From Cepaea nemoralis (Eukaryota; Mollusca; Gastropoda; Stylommatophora; Helicidae): a stretch of DNA of 64,000 bases. Where the stretch lies: NCBI GenBank assembly GCA_014155875.1, contig JACEFZ010013208.1, forward strand, positions 1-64,000. Direction: 5' to 3'. Below the pieces are notes generated by a model that worked only from the letters and a program-made list of their open reading frames with translations, was not told where the DNA came from and did not search any database. The position numbers and the translations under genes are program-made. Shown here one piece after another: positions 42,906 through 54,152 of this stretch (its first letter is position 1; every line of letters begins with the position of its first letter).

Positions 42906-43770
42906 CAATCATCAAATGCTGTGCCATCTGTAGTGGTCCATCATCCTCCCCGACATTTTGTCATCTTCATCCCCATATTTCACTACTGATGCTGAATCGC
43001 TTCCTTGTCGTGACACAAGAATTATCACGAATTTTCACTTGCTGTCTTTCTCTGTCTTTCTATTCAGTTTTTCAGTTGTCACAACATGCTTCAGTTTTTT
43101 TTAATCTTCTCATTATGTGGCCAAGAAATGAAGACTACCTCGTTCTTATGTTTGTAACATATTGTCTTTGCAACTTAGCCTCCCTCAAAATGTCCAGATT
43201 GCTCATATTGGCTGCCACAAGTATTTTGCATTCTTCCATAAAACCACATCTTCAAAGCTTCCAGCGATTGTTTTTTCGCTTGTTTACTAATTGTCCAGGA
43301 TTCGCAGCCATATGATAGAACTGGTTCTATGTAACATGCAAGAACTCTGTTTTCTAACTTTCAGTGACAAGGATCTATTGCATAAAAAGTTCTTCATTTG
43401 TTAGAATGTAGTTTTTTTTCTTTTTCTTGTCTGTTCTTTATCTCTTTAATCCATCTTAAAGCTGTATTATGCATGTGCCTAGATATTTGAATTTATGCAC
43501 ATACTCCAGAAAAACATAATTTACTTTAATTGTACATTTAGATCTTCTTTGATATCGCCATTACTTCTCCTGTCGTCCAATTATTCAAACTAACGCCTGT
43601 TTTTTTTTTCGCACTTTCTACAAGCACTGTATAATTTCCTGTAATTCCTTCCGACTCGTTGCTATCAAGATGGTGTCATCAGCTTAGCGTAAGTTATTTA
43701 TATTCTTACCACCAACCAGGAACCCTGACTTAGTTTCTGTACATCTCATTATATGTTCACTGTACAATGA
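42905..43770 (-). mobile_element. RTE-like LINE 3' half with reverse transcriptase motif
   Basis: On the minus strand ADDTILIATSRKE (RT box, its first residue now a stop codon) at about 43,690-43,650 is followed by thumb and C-terminal region related to 1,540-1,055. The two share the ACATGCAAGAACT, CATTATGTGGCCAAG-type and CCACATC-CAAAGCTTCCA words. The frame is interrupted. The (GAT)n tail is at 42,776-42,905. Confidence 0.7.
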
Positions 43771-44630
43771 GAACATTCTGGCACTTGTAGCACTGGAAAC
43801 AGGCCGTTCGTCTTCTAGAATCTTCCCTATGACGTTTGTCGCCATGTTCACTCTAGCCTTCTACCACCCGTGTTACCAATTATTTACGATGCAAACGTTT
43901 CTCCATGTGACAAGGTCAAGCTGTCCGACATCTCCACTCTGTGTTTCCTGGTTTGCTTTCCCTCCAACCATTCTGCTGTCACAACATGTCACACGGCATT
44001 TTCACAGAGTGTGTGAATTGCCGACTTCTAAAACGTATATTCTCTTCTCTTCGTGAATTGATTTCTTTCAAAGCCTTTTCATTACTTGTTTATCTCTCCA
44101 ATATAATCGTACCATCCTTCTGCAGACCTACACCTCTCCACGTTATTTTTCTTACTACTGTGATATGCGAATTGTTCATAACTCATTTAGGTATATTGAG
44201 TTGAGGTGAGCTAAGAACCGACATCACTGCACTTAGGACATTCCCATACGCTTTCCTTCCCCTCGTTCAACAGCCAGCGAAGAGTCACACTACTAACCTT
44301 TCTCACCGCTATCTGACTGAAATTTCTCCTGGTCTTCCCTCTCAGTTTTGAGATTCTTTCCAGAACCCTGGACGATTCCCCGCAATCTCATTCTTTCACT
44401 TACAGGTTTTCAGTCTGTTACCCGCCTCCCACATCTTCCCTTGGTCCCACAGGCAGACGACCACCTCCGCCTTGACGATAGGTAATCTACCACCAAGAGG
44501 TACATTCCACCGCCAGCCTATCATCCTGTTCATTCCCCGCACTTCCGCATGGCCAGGGCAAAAAATCCATGCAATTCTCACAATCTGTGACCTCTGAAGC
44601 GAGTTGAGCTCATTTAGATAATCAAGTTGT
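43771..44630. other. No confident feature
   Basis: T/C-rich sequence with short plus-strand frames (43,829-44,056, 43,941-44,204) lacking motifs. It may be old LINE sequence continuing from the left, but I could not find a motif. Confidence 0.35.
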
Positions 44631-44631
44631 T

Positions 44632-44680
44632 ACTGTTGTTGTTGTTGTTGTTGTTGTTGTTTTGTTGTTGTTGTGGTTAT
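44632..44680. repeat. (GTT)n microsatellite
   Basis: About 14 GTT triplets with one GTTTTG interruption. Confidence 0.95.
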
Positions 44681-44699
44681 TGTTGTATACCAAAAGAAA

Positions 44700-44935
44700 A
44701 CTGTAGTTAACGTAAACCTTTTGTCATCTCCATAAAATGTGTCCTCCAATGAAGCGTGTGTTGGCCAGAATAACTTTTCCTGTTCTGTAATTCTGGACAT
44801 TCCCGCAACAAATATTTAGCTGTACGAGATTACCATTTCGTAAATTACCTCGTAGATTACCAGTTAGCTGTAAATTCCCAGTCCCACAGTTACAGTCATC
44901 AGCATCTCCTATCTGTAGTTTATTAAACATTAGTT
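44700..44935 (-). mobile_element. LINE A fragment (post-RNase H cysteine tail)
   Basis: The minus strand opens MFNKLQIGDADDCNCGTGNL, matching HLFNKLKIGDTDECNCSTGK of the LINE A tail at 55,341-54,901. It then breaks into a locally duplicated stretch and ends RFIGGHILWR (family: ASFEDKLYGD). Short, rearranged copy. Confidence 0.75.
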
Positions 44936-44956
44936 ATTATAGTGTATTAAAAGTTA

Positions 44957-45172
44957 TGACCTTTACATGACGTCGCAGTCAACCCCAACATGTTTTTGAT
45001 TTTATGGCAAGTTTACGTTCAGTAGTTTGCCATTGCTTTCTGAACGACCGGCACTTATACCATTGAATGAAAACCAGTCAAGGCGGTCGGATGCCAAATT
45101 CGCCCGCTGCTGTGTTTCGAACGCAGTATGAGGGATTACGAATTACGTCGGTGACCACATGGTTAAAGGCAA
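44957..45172 (+). mobile_element. Dispersed repeat family B
   Basis: CTTTACATGACGTCGCAGTC, GGCAAGTTTACGTTCAGTAG, GAACGACCGGCACTTATACC, TTCGCCCGCTGCTGTGTTTC, GAACGCAGTATGAGGGATTA and CGAATTACGTCGGTGACC. The best-preserved single copy. Confidence 0.8.
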
Positions 45173-45334
45173 GAAGATCGACTTCATTGCGCCGGGTTCT
45201 ACCCCATCTGGCTGGGGCTTCTTTACTCAAGGAGCAGCTACTCCCGTTCATTAAAACAAATAACACATACTTGCTTCCGAGAACACGTGACATGTTTGGA
45301 GAAAAGTCAGTCAAGCAAACGACTCTTTCATTCC

Positions 45335-45560
45335 CTTGAACTGATTTAATGCCATGAGATGATTAATCGGTTTAAGTGATTTCCCATATCTGCCATGGGC
45401 TTATAAATCACCTAAATGTTGTCACTGCGTTGTAATACAATATGTCTGATACCATGTTAACAACTTTTAAGTTATAGTTGTGCCACACCCTTACTTCCCA
45501 TTATCCGCCATCCAGTTTTCTTTGGTCCAAAGCGATTTTTTGTTTGGTCCACACATACTT
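45335..45560 (+). mobile_element. Dispersed repeat family J
   Basis: AACTGATTTAATGCCATGAG, ATATCTGCCATGGGCTTATA, GTTGTCACTGCGTTGTAATA and TTTAAGTTATAGTTGTGCCA match 39,195-39,395. The end passes directly into the 22-bp minisatellite (CTTTGGTCCAAAGC). Confidence 0.7.
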
Positions 45561-45572
45561 TTTGTCTGGGGG
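45520..45572. repeat. 22-bp minisatellite, left remnant
   Basis: Two units (TTTTGTTTGGTCCACACATA and neighbours) precede the SINE insertion at 45,573. Confidence 0.75.
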
Positions 45573-45956
45573 ATGCGTGGATCTCGAGGTATGGTGTCCG
45601 CCTCGAGTGCTGGTGGTCCCGGGTTCAAGCCGCGGTGTTTGTCACGTGGACTTCTAGTAATAAAATGTCCCCTGGTCTCTGGGTAGTGAGATCGGACACC
45701 CGTGTGCATTGTTGCGCACGTACAAAATCCTTTGGCAGTTGGAAATCGAAAAAGAGTAGCCTAACGGCACAGGCCGGGCAAAATTTCGAGTTAAAAATCT
45801 ACCCAAATTATTTCAGGATCCTCGCCGGTGCTACGGAGTTCGTGTCACTGAGTTGAGTTTCTCCAGACTCAGGTTGAGTTAGGAGGAGAACGGAGCACAT
45901 ATGGGTTACATCCGTCAGCCGTGATGTTGATCCATCGACTAAACTAAACTAAACTA
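45573..45956 (+). mobile_element. tRNA-derived SINE, family D, with (CTAAA)n tail
   Basis: TGGATCTCGAGGTATGGTGT (A-box region) and CCCGGGTTCAAGCC (B box) lie 40 bases apart. A ~270-bp body follows, then ACTAAACTAAACTAAAC at 45,938-45,955. It interrupts the 22-bp array, which continues on both sides. A short match TACTTTT.GTCT flanks it. Confidence 0.65.
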
Positions 45957-47405
45957 TACTTTTAGTCTCGCCCAAACCTACTTTTTGTCTGGTCCAAACC
46001 TGCTTTCTGTCTGGTCCAAAGCTAATCTTTGTCTGGTCCAAAGCTACATTTTGTCTGGTCCAAACCTGCTTTTTGTCTGGTCCAAACCTACTTTTTGTCT
46101 GGTCCAAACCTACTTTTTGTCTGGTCCAAACCTAGTTTTTGCCTGATCCAAACCTACTTTTTGTCTGGTCCAAACCTACTTACAATCTGGTCCAAAACTA
46201 CTTTTTGTCTGGTCCAAACCTACTTACAATCTGGTCCAAACCTACTTTTTGTTTGGTCCAAACCAACTTTTTGTCTGGTAAAAACCTACTTTTTATCTGG
46301 TCCAAACCTACTTACTATCTGGTCCAAACCTACTTTTTGTCTGGTCTACACCTACTTTTTTGTCTGGTCTAAACCTTCTTTTTGTCTGGTCCAACGCTAC
46401 TTTTTTGTCTGGTCCAAACCTACTTTTTGTCTGTTGCACACCTACTCACTGTCTGGTCCAAACCTACTTACTATCTGGTCCAAACCTACTTTTGTCTGGT
46501 CCAAAACTACTATTTGTCTGGTCAAAAGCTACTTTTTGTCTGGTCCAAACCTACTCTTTGTCTGATCCAAACCTACTTTTTGTCTGGTCCAAACCTACTG
46601 TTTGTCTGGTTCAAACCTACTTTTTGTCTGGTCCAAATCTACTTTTTGTCTGGTCCAAACCTACATCTTGTCTTTTGCAAAGCTACTTACTGTCTGTTGC
46701 AAAGCTACTTACTGTCTGGTCCAAACCTACTTACTGTCTTTTCCAAAGCTACTTTTTGTCTGTTCTAAACCTACTTTTTGTCTGGTCCAAACCTACTTTT
46801 TGTCTTGTCCAATCCTACTATTTGTCTGGTCCAAACCTACTTTTTGTCTGGTCCAAACGTACTTATTGTCTGGTCCAAACCTACTTTTTGTCTGGTCCAA
46901 ACCTACTTTTTGTCTGGTCCAAACCTACTTTTTGTCTGGTCGAAACCTACTTTTTGTCTGGTCCAAAACCTACTTTTTGTCTTGTTCAAACCCTACTTTT
47001 TGTCTGGTCCAAACCTACTTTTTGTCTGGTCCAAACCTACTTTTTGTCTGTTCCAAACCTACTTACTGTCTGGTCCAAATCTACTTACTGTCTGGTCCAA
47101 ACCTATTTGTTGTCTGTTTCAAACCTACTTTTTGTCTGGCCCATCCTACTTTTTGTCTGGTCAAAACCTACTTTTTGTCTGTTGCAAACCTACTTACTGT
47201 CTGTTCCAAACCTTCTTACTGTCTCGTCCAAAGCTACTTTTTGTCTGGTCCAAAGCTACTTTTTGTCTGTTGCAAACCTACTTTTTGTGTGGTCCAAAGC
47301 TACTTTTTGTCTGTTGCAAACCTACTTACTGTCTGGTCCAAACCTGCTTTTTGTCTGGTCAAAGCCAATTTTTTGTCGGGTCCAAGCCTACTTCTTGCCT
47401 GATGC
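45957..47405. repeat. 22-bp minisatellite array (1.45 kb)
   Basis: About 65 copies of TACTTTTTGTCTGGTCCAAA + CC, with TACTTACTGTCTG and TGTCTGTTGCAAA variants. 22 is not a multiple of three, so Leu/Phe/Val/Ser-rich frames with a 22-residue period are open in all three phases (up to 357 codons). I treat them as artefacts. Confidence 0.96.
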
Positions 47406-47523
47406 TGAATCAGTTAAGGCACAGTGGCTATAGACTGCTATACCCATACTTTTTCGAGACTATGGGTCACGTAATATGGCTAGCAATGCAATTATCGCCA
47501 ATTATTACCGACACGGCACATGC
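47406..47523. other. Spacer
   Basis: Short non-repetitive stretch between the 22-bp array and a microsatellite; nothing recognised. Confidence 0.4.

Positions 47524-47610
<87 letters not shown>
47524..47610. repeat. (ATG)~29 microsatellite
   Basis: Pure GAT/ATG triplets for 86 bases. It resembles LINE tails but no LINE body adjoins. Confidence 0.97.
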
Positions 47611-47611
<1 letters not shown>

Positions 47612-48400
47612 GTAAGTGGAGTTGTCAACCCAGAAAAACGATAAAAATCTGAGTTTCAGCACTCGTTGTGTCCAAGCAACGCCCCGACCTCCTACTGTTC
47701 AACTGGTCACCCCAGAACCAAAGACAAACCACTTACGACTTGGTGATCATGAACCCCTCGTCGCCGACACCAGGGAGGAGTATTTCTTGAAAGCTGACAT
47801 GACATAGGGCTCTGTTATTTCATCATGCGGTGTTTATGGCACTGGTCTGTGAAGAGAAATTGATTTGCACTATCCTCAACTGTCGGGTCTCTGCCGTCTC
47901 AATGATAGCTGATACGCCGATGGGTATACGGGCTGAAGGTTTCACTGAGCGGATGGGAATGTGGCTGGGAGTGTCCAATGCATTGATTCAGTTGGAGAAG
48001 GTGACTGCCGTACAAGTGAGAGTCAAGGAAACAAATAAAAGATATTCCTTATCCTTTGGCATGTCATTTGCGTGTCTGTTGGTATAGTGTGTAGTGGCGA
48101 TTATAAAATTTTACAAGATTAGGGAAAGATTGCGATTCTACAGAGGAAAACAGTTCTCCAATATAGACCTTCATTAAATATTATAGTTCAATTGCAGGTC
48201 TCTGAACCACCGCTTATCATTTATGGGAAATATATATCATTGCACACTTTACTTTTACGGGAAAAGCTCGAACTTGTTGTGGGGTTTTTACATCGAGCTT
48301 GCTGATTTATATGTTAATTTGTTTTCGTTTGCGCAATAGGGAGCTACAAGCCTTACTAGTAGTGCAGAGGAAATGCAACCTAAAGATGAAATGTATGACA
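47611..48400. other. No recognisable feature
   Basis: Single-copy-looking sequence. The frames at 47,616-47,807 and 47,830-48,087 have ordinary composition but no recognisable motif, start context or splice signal. Confidence 0.4.
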
Positions 48401-48404
48401 GGCA

Positions 48405-48705
48405 AGACCAGGCCCTAAGTCCTTGGTTGGCGACTGGTCTGGGATGGAAGCTCCGACAGGCAGGACAGTTAAGAGTATTGCTTTAGCTGACCCGACAGCT
48501 ACTGCAGCTTGTCTTGTTCCAGACGTATTGGTGTTACCTTTCCTCTGGAGCACACTAGACAGGCCGAGAGAGGGATCATGCTGCATGGGCAACACTTGGT
48601 CTCTAAATTCAGCCCAGGCTTTGTGCTATGGAGAGGAATAACTCCATTTTACAAACTATCGTCTGTCAAGACGGCAAGGTGCCAGGAAATGTTTTCGTTA
48701 TAGGA
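48405..48705 (+). mobile_element. Dispersed repeat family I, longest copy
   Basis: It contains in order TTGGTTGGCGACTGGTCTGG, GGAAGCTCCGACAGGCAGGA, CAGACGTATTGGTGTTACC, GATCATGCTGCATGGGCAAC, GCCCAGGCTTTGTGCTATGG and TCAAGACGGCAAGGTGCCA. The first half is found at 29,247-29,400 (minus) and the second half at 11,232-11,575 (plus). Confidence 0.75.
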
Positions 48706-48879
48706 ATAATATGTCCTTCTGCATGAATATACATGCGTAATGCAGCAGTTTCTTATATCCCAATTGCTCGTGATTGACTTCCTGAATATGTCAAGAACTC
48801 TAAGGCGCATTTGCGTATATTGTGCTTGATCCATCTGTAAACAATATTTAATCTTAGCAGTTGATCGATGGGTCCTTCC

Positions 48880-49220
48880 ATCTCCCCCCCTCTCTCTATC
48901 TCTCTCTGACTCCCTCTCTCTGTCTGTGTCCCTTTATCTTCCCTCTCTCTCCATCCCCATGTCTCTCCCTCTCTCTGTCCCTCTCTGTCTCCCTTTATCT
49001 TCCCTCTCTCCCCATTCCCCATGTCTCTCCCTCTCTCTGTGTCTCTCTATGTCTCCCTTTATCGCCCCCTCTCTCTCCCCTCTCTCTGTCGCTCTTAGCC
49101 AATCTTTGTTGCCCTTTGTCTCATGTCTGTCTATCTATTAACCTACCTGCATACCTACCTACCAACCAACATACCCACATGCCTACCTATCTCCCTACTT
49201 GCCAACCTACCTACAAAGTA
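48880..49220. repeat. CT-rich repeat followed by (CTAC)n-like repeat
   Basis: From 48,880 to 49,100, CTCTCTCTGTCTCCCTTTAT blocks recur about every 60 bases (three copies). From 49,140 to 49,215, CTACC/CAACC words repeat. Confidence 0.9.
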
Positions 49221-49427
49221 TCACCTTGAACATATACAAATCATGCAATCATAAAATTATTACGAACCCGTGTCTCCAAAGTGACAGACTGGAAATCTAA
49301 GCCGGCAAGATACCAACAACTGCCTTGTAAAAATCTTCATAACACACCTGGGAGTCGGTCTCATTTCAATTAATACTTTATGTCACATCTCGACTCCGCC
49401 TCACTTTTGACATCCCAGTTCCGCCTC

Positions 49428-50490
49428 CAGCATGATTCAGGGTTCCACCCTACGTCTTGACACGGGATATTATACACGACGATTGAATTGTGGGTCCGTG
49501 AACCCATGTCGTGTGTTCACTATTGTACCACCTGTTTCTCCTATTACCCTCTTTCCCTCTATAAGATCCACTCCTACCTCACTTCTATCCTCACCTCTTT
49601 CTCGATCATTTCTCCACTCAATCCATTTCTACTCCTCCCTGGATGGCCGCACCGTCAAGTTAATTAACCCCTGTTTAACACTCATGCTATTGTTTTCGTT
49701 TCTATAACAACTTGTTCACATGCACCTGCCTAGCGCTTCGAAGGTTGTAGGTTCGTTTCCTGATCAAGATAGTTGTTTAACCTTTACAGTGCGTCGCAGT
49801 CAACTCCAACGTTTTTTGGCTGTTTATAATTTCTTGCCATTGTTTACGTTAAGTAGTTTTCCATATCTTTCTGAACTACACTCATACATTTGTATAGAAA
49901 CCAAAACAAGTCGGTCTGCTTCCAAATCGCCCGCAACTGTATTTTGAATGCGGTATGCGGGATTACAAATTGCATTCGTGACGCCTTCGCCACAGAGCAG
50001 GATTTCCTGATAAAGGAAACAGTTTCTCGTAGCATGCGGTACAACCGGCGTGATGGTGAGCACATCTGCCACCGATATTTCTGTTCTATGATCAATGTAA
50101 ACTGTTCAGTATGTTCAGATATGCACACTGCATTCTCATCACACTTTGGTTAATCACTACACTATGTTTGTTGAAGCAATGTAAACAAAGTTAGACCACC
50201 CAAGCAATCAACCTTCCAACCTAGTAACCAAACAAAACACGAACCAACCTACCAAGCAAGCAACCTACCAATCAACCTACCAAGCAAGCAACTCCGAACT
50301 AACCTACTAAACAACCAAACAGCCTACTAAATAAGCAAGCAACCAACCTACCAACCAAACAAACAACCAACCAACTTACCAAGCATGCAACCTACCAATC
50401 TTCCAACCAAGCAACCAACATAGCCACCAACCAACCATGCTACCAACTCCCAACTAAGCAAGCACCCTAACAACCAACCATGTAATTTGT
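49428..50490 (+). repeat. Segment H, copy 1 of a tandem segmental duplication
   Basis: It begins CAGCATGATTCAGGGTTCCA and ends with a CAACC/CAAGC-rich tract. It is ~97-98% identical by eye to 55,336-56,400 in the same orientation. It contains dispersed repeat B (about 49,785-50,000). A 5-bp word GCCTC precedes both copies. No known protein is encoded; open frames in both copies are short. Confidence 0.9.
50200..50485. repeat. CCAA-type low-complexity tract within segment H
   Basis: Degenerate repeats of AACCTACCAAGCAAGC, CAACCAACC and CCAATCAACC. Present in both duplicates with an 8-18 base length difference. Confidence 0.85.
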
Positions 50491-50494
50491 TCAT

Positions 50495-50711
50495 CAGTAG
50501 TTTTTTTTTTTCTGCACGTGATTGCGTTGTGCCTGTTTACAGAAGAGCTGCGTTCTTGCGCCGTTAAGCCGACATATCTGACTTCTGCGGGCATTTGTTG
50601 ACCGGGTTAACCTTCCCGGGGCTTTCTTAGGACGTTTGACTCTCACTGTTGTGGTGTTATTCTCCCATCCCAGCTGGCCCATTTAAAACAGCCAAAGACA
50701 TCCTGGTCAGC
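50495..50711 (-). mobile_element. LINE A 3' end (left of the family F insertion)
   Basis: On the minus strand it continues the LINE A 3' untranslated region from 51,349: CAGCTGGGATGGGAGAATAA, GAGAGTCAAACGTCCTAAG, CCCCGGGAAGGTTAACCCGG, GGCACAACGCAATCACGTGC, then a T11 (A11) run. A (GAA)n tail is not retained here. Confidence 0.85.
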
Positions 50712-51348
50712 TAATTAGTTAGTTAGTCGCGGTTCCAACTTCACGGCAACGGGTCGTCGCCATTATGCTCCTTTCCTGTGCCAGTGAATATCACACAAAA
50801 TGCTCCCTATTGTCTAATGTGAAAAGTGGAACAGACAGGAGTCTCGGCAATCCAACAGCCCGCACAGGTACACTGCATACTGCCGCCGCCAGAATGCCAA
50901 CACAAAAGTCTTCCACGAAAACCACAGTTCATTGTCGATGGAATCGGCAGTCACCAGAAAGACCTCACTGACCCGGGTTTTCTCACATGGCTTTGTTTCT
51001 ATCCGCAGGGCGACCCGCCGAAAGCGTCGCATTAAGCACGAACACCGTAGCTCCACCTGAAAAATTCACTCGTGAACCGAAAAGGCAAATCAGTCAATTC
51101 AGCAACAGCCGGTAGCCATTGTATTGTTCCGAACATGCAGGTCACTGTACAAACAAAAGCGGACATGTGGAAGCATTCCACGTGAATATCATAGCTCACA
51201 GAGTCACGCCAGGCACTCACTTAGCAGCAGGGCGACGGAACCATATTCTACCAGTCCAACATGCGGAAAATGTGAAATGCAAACCGCAGCCACAAAGATA
51301 AATACTTCAAAGGCCGCAGCGGTTCAATGCCTAACCGCCATGCTGGGG
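50712..51348 (-). mobile_element. Retroposon family F, 637 bp, 12-bp TSD
   Basis: Flanked by ATCCTGGTCAGC at 50,700-50,711 and 51,349-51,360. Minus-strand 5' end CCCCAGCATGGCGGTTAGGC, internal GACCCGTTGCCGTGAAGTTG, 3' tail GACTAACTAACTAATTA. The tail and TSD indicate target-primed retroposition. The 5' end has no clear pol III boxes in the sense orientation, so I do not call it a tRNA-SINE. Frames are short; non-autonomous. Confidence 0.8.
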
Positions 51349-54150
51349 ATCCTGGTCAGCCCTCGAGGGAAGGCAGGGGCAGACCATGGGCATTCCCCGC
51401 CATCCAAGGCGGCTTCCATAATTGCAGAGCCGTCATATAGCTCTCTGGTACTGGGCTTATCCAAGGAATCGTCACGTCCTGCACATGGCTGCTTAGCCTC
51501 ATTTCCGTATATTGGGCCTTCCGTTCACCATAGGCTATTTCTCCGGAAACCAAGAAAATGCAGTCTGCAGATGACACCCACACAGTGAGCTTTCGATTCA
51601 GACTTTCTATGTAATGGATTTGCTATCCAAGCAATATTCCATTTCGTGCCACTAGGACACCTTTTCCACCTTTAATGACGCCCACACAATGAGCTTTTGA
51701 TTGGGACTTTCCTCGTAATAGATTTGCTAGCCAAGCGAATATTCCATTGCATGCCTCTGGGACGCTTTTCTAACCGACATACCTGTGGTATGAAGTGTGA
51801 CAGTCTAAATACTTCTTCATGCACCTTCAGATGTCAATCTGAATGTAGTTAAAGTAAGCTGCAGTCAACTTGAGCTTGTTGATATCTCCATAGAGCTTGT
51901 CCTTAAATGAAGCAGGTGTGGGTCAAAATATCTTTCTCTGTTCTGCATACACTGGGCACTCTTGCAATAAATGTTTAGCCGTCATCTTACCAGTTCCACA
52001 TTTACACTCATCGGTATCTCCTATCTTTAGTTTATTGAACAAGTGGTATTTCAGCCTGTTATGTCCTGTGCGGAGTCTGAAGATTGCTACTTGTTCACTT
52101 CGGTCGAGTTTGTACTATACATCATCCTTCTGGTGGCCTGGATTCTCTTATTCCCATTTGGTTCTATAAGTGCTTTTTATAAACCTCTTTGTCTCATTAT
52201 AGGCTAGACTGTCAGCCTCTTCATTTCCTGGTATACTGCAATGTGATGTGATCCATTTATTACAACTTTATTTTTATTTCTGGCATAGACCATGGAGTGC
52301 TGCTCTTAGGTCAGCTAGTTCTGTGCTGTTTTTGCTCTTCAGTATTGAGACAGCTGACTTTGCATCTGTGAAGAAAGCTATTTGCTTCTCTTTATTTTTT
52401 TCCATCAAGAGCATTTCTGCTGCAGTTTTCAAAGCCTCTACTTCTGCTTTGAAATTACTTGGAAATCTTTCAGTTGCCACTGACTGTGTTTTTTATTTCC
52501 AACTCCATTTTTCTTTTTTAAATTTAGGAGAATTCCTCCTCCATTTTCTGTTGAATTTTTGGCTGATCCATCTGTATATGCATGGGTCCAATTGTTATTG
52601 GCGAATGTTCTTTTATGTGGTTTAGGGCTATTGTTCTTCTTTCGGTTCTGAGTGTTCTTTTTCCCAATACCAGGAATGTATTCTATAATCTCAGGCAGTT
52701 GCTGATGTCTCCAGGCTGAGAACTTGTGTGCATTGTAAATGAGTTTGACTGTTGATATGTTAAGTATAGGATCTGCCCTAATCTTTCGTTTTGCGGTTTC
52801 TACAAAGTTGCTACGCTTTAGTCTTCCCTTTCCAAAACTATTGAACCTTTTATACATGGGTCGTCTGTCAATCTTCTAAATTTTTCTGCTTGTCGCTGGG
52901 CTCTACTATCTCTTTTATCCTGCATTGGTTGTAAAAAAGTGATCTTTTCTAGTTCATCAATAGGCGTTGTCTTCAGGCTTCCAGTTATGACTCGTATTCC
53001 TTGATATTGGACTCTACTTATTTTGCTAAAGTTTAACTTAGCTGCAGTTGCCCAAGCTATGATGCCATATTCCAGTACTGGCCTCACCCGTCCAGTATAT
53101 AACTTCTTGAGAACTTTCTCATCTGCTACCCACGTTGTTTGTATCAGCAAACTTTTTCATTATTGCCATTATTTGCCTTGCTCTTGTTCGATTGTTCTCA
53201 ACCTGTGTCTTCCATGTCAGGCGACGATCGAATGTAACTCCTAGATAGTTTTGATTTTCTTTAAGGCGCAATATTTTTCCTTTCAATACCAGCTTAGTGT
53301 GAAGAGTTTTATTTGAGTGGAAGAACACTGTGCATGTTGTTTTCTCCTCACTTATCTTCACTAGCCATGATGTTGTCCAATTCTCTAGCGATAATAAGGC
53401 TTGCTGTATTCTGCTCTTAGCTGTACTAACATATTCTTCAGATGTCCATATGGCTAGGTCATCTGCAAATGAGGATGAGTGTACTCTAGCTGGAAAATTT
53501 TCCGTGGTGTCATTTATATATGCTAGGAATAATGTTGGTGAAAGACTCCTTGGGGGACACATTGCTCTAACAGCATCATTTTGCTGGTTTGTCCTTTTAC
53601 TTTTGCCTCTCAATTCTGTTCTGAAGGTAGTGGCCGATCCATGTGTCAATTTTATCCACAAACACGCATTTTTGAAGTTTTACTTTTAGTCCTACCTTCC
53701 ATACTTTATCAAATGCTTTTTCTAAAACTATCCGGACCGTTAGTGTGTGCTTTGTTTCTTGAAAGGCATCCTCTATTTCCTGAGCTATATATGTTATTCG
53801 ATCTTCAGTGAATCTTTACTTTCTAAATCCTGCTTGGTGTGGTGTTAAGTGTTAGTTTTCTTCCAGATGCCATGTTAGCCTGCCATTGATAATGCGTTCC
53901 ATTAATTTTCCTACACAGCTAAGAAGACTGATAGGTCGATAGCCATTTGGTTCTTCCAGGTCTTTTCCTTTCTTTTGGACTGGTATTAGTATAGCTTCCT
54001 TCCATGCCTGTGGGACTATTCCTCTCTTCCAGCTGTAATTTAGGACTGCTAGTAGTTTCTTGTTTGCTTTAGTAACTAGTCCTATTAGCATTTAATTTGT
54101 GATTCCACCCTTTCCTGGTGATTTCTTCTTGCTTGGGGTATTCGTTACCG
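51349..54150 (-). mobile_element. LINE A: reverse transcriptase, RNase H and cysteine tail
   Basis: On the minus strand, in protein order: GYRPISLLSCVGKLMERII (RT start, about 53,950); SLSPTLFLAYIND (RT motif B, ~53,550); SFADDLAIW (catalytic YADD-type box, ~53,470); NYLGVTFDRRLTWKTQV and EYGIIAWATAAK (thumb). Then HAYTDGSAKNSTENGGGILL (RNase H first Asp), EVEALKTAAEML (Glu), AFFTDAKSAVSIL (Asp) and a GNEEADSLA box (~52,220). A tail follows with a C-x-C...H...C-P-like cysteine cluster and a 3' UTR (51,830-51,349). RT followed by RNase H is typical of I-group LINEs. Several frameshifts are present, and the tail is shortened after GNEEADSLA relative to the second copy. The element is cut at 54,150 by insertion of another LINE A copy; the endonuclease is missing. 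Confidence 0.88.
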
Positions 54151-54152
54151 GT

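Noticed and set aside
46029..47527. Overlapping 178-357 codon hydrophobic frames
   Set aside because: All three phases of the 22-bp array are open, which is expected from the repeat and not from coding constraint.
50826..51588. Plus-strand frames over the family F retroposon and LINE A 3' region
   Set aside because: They cross the boundary of two unrelated inserts and show no motif.
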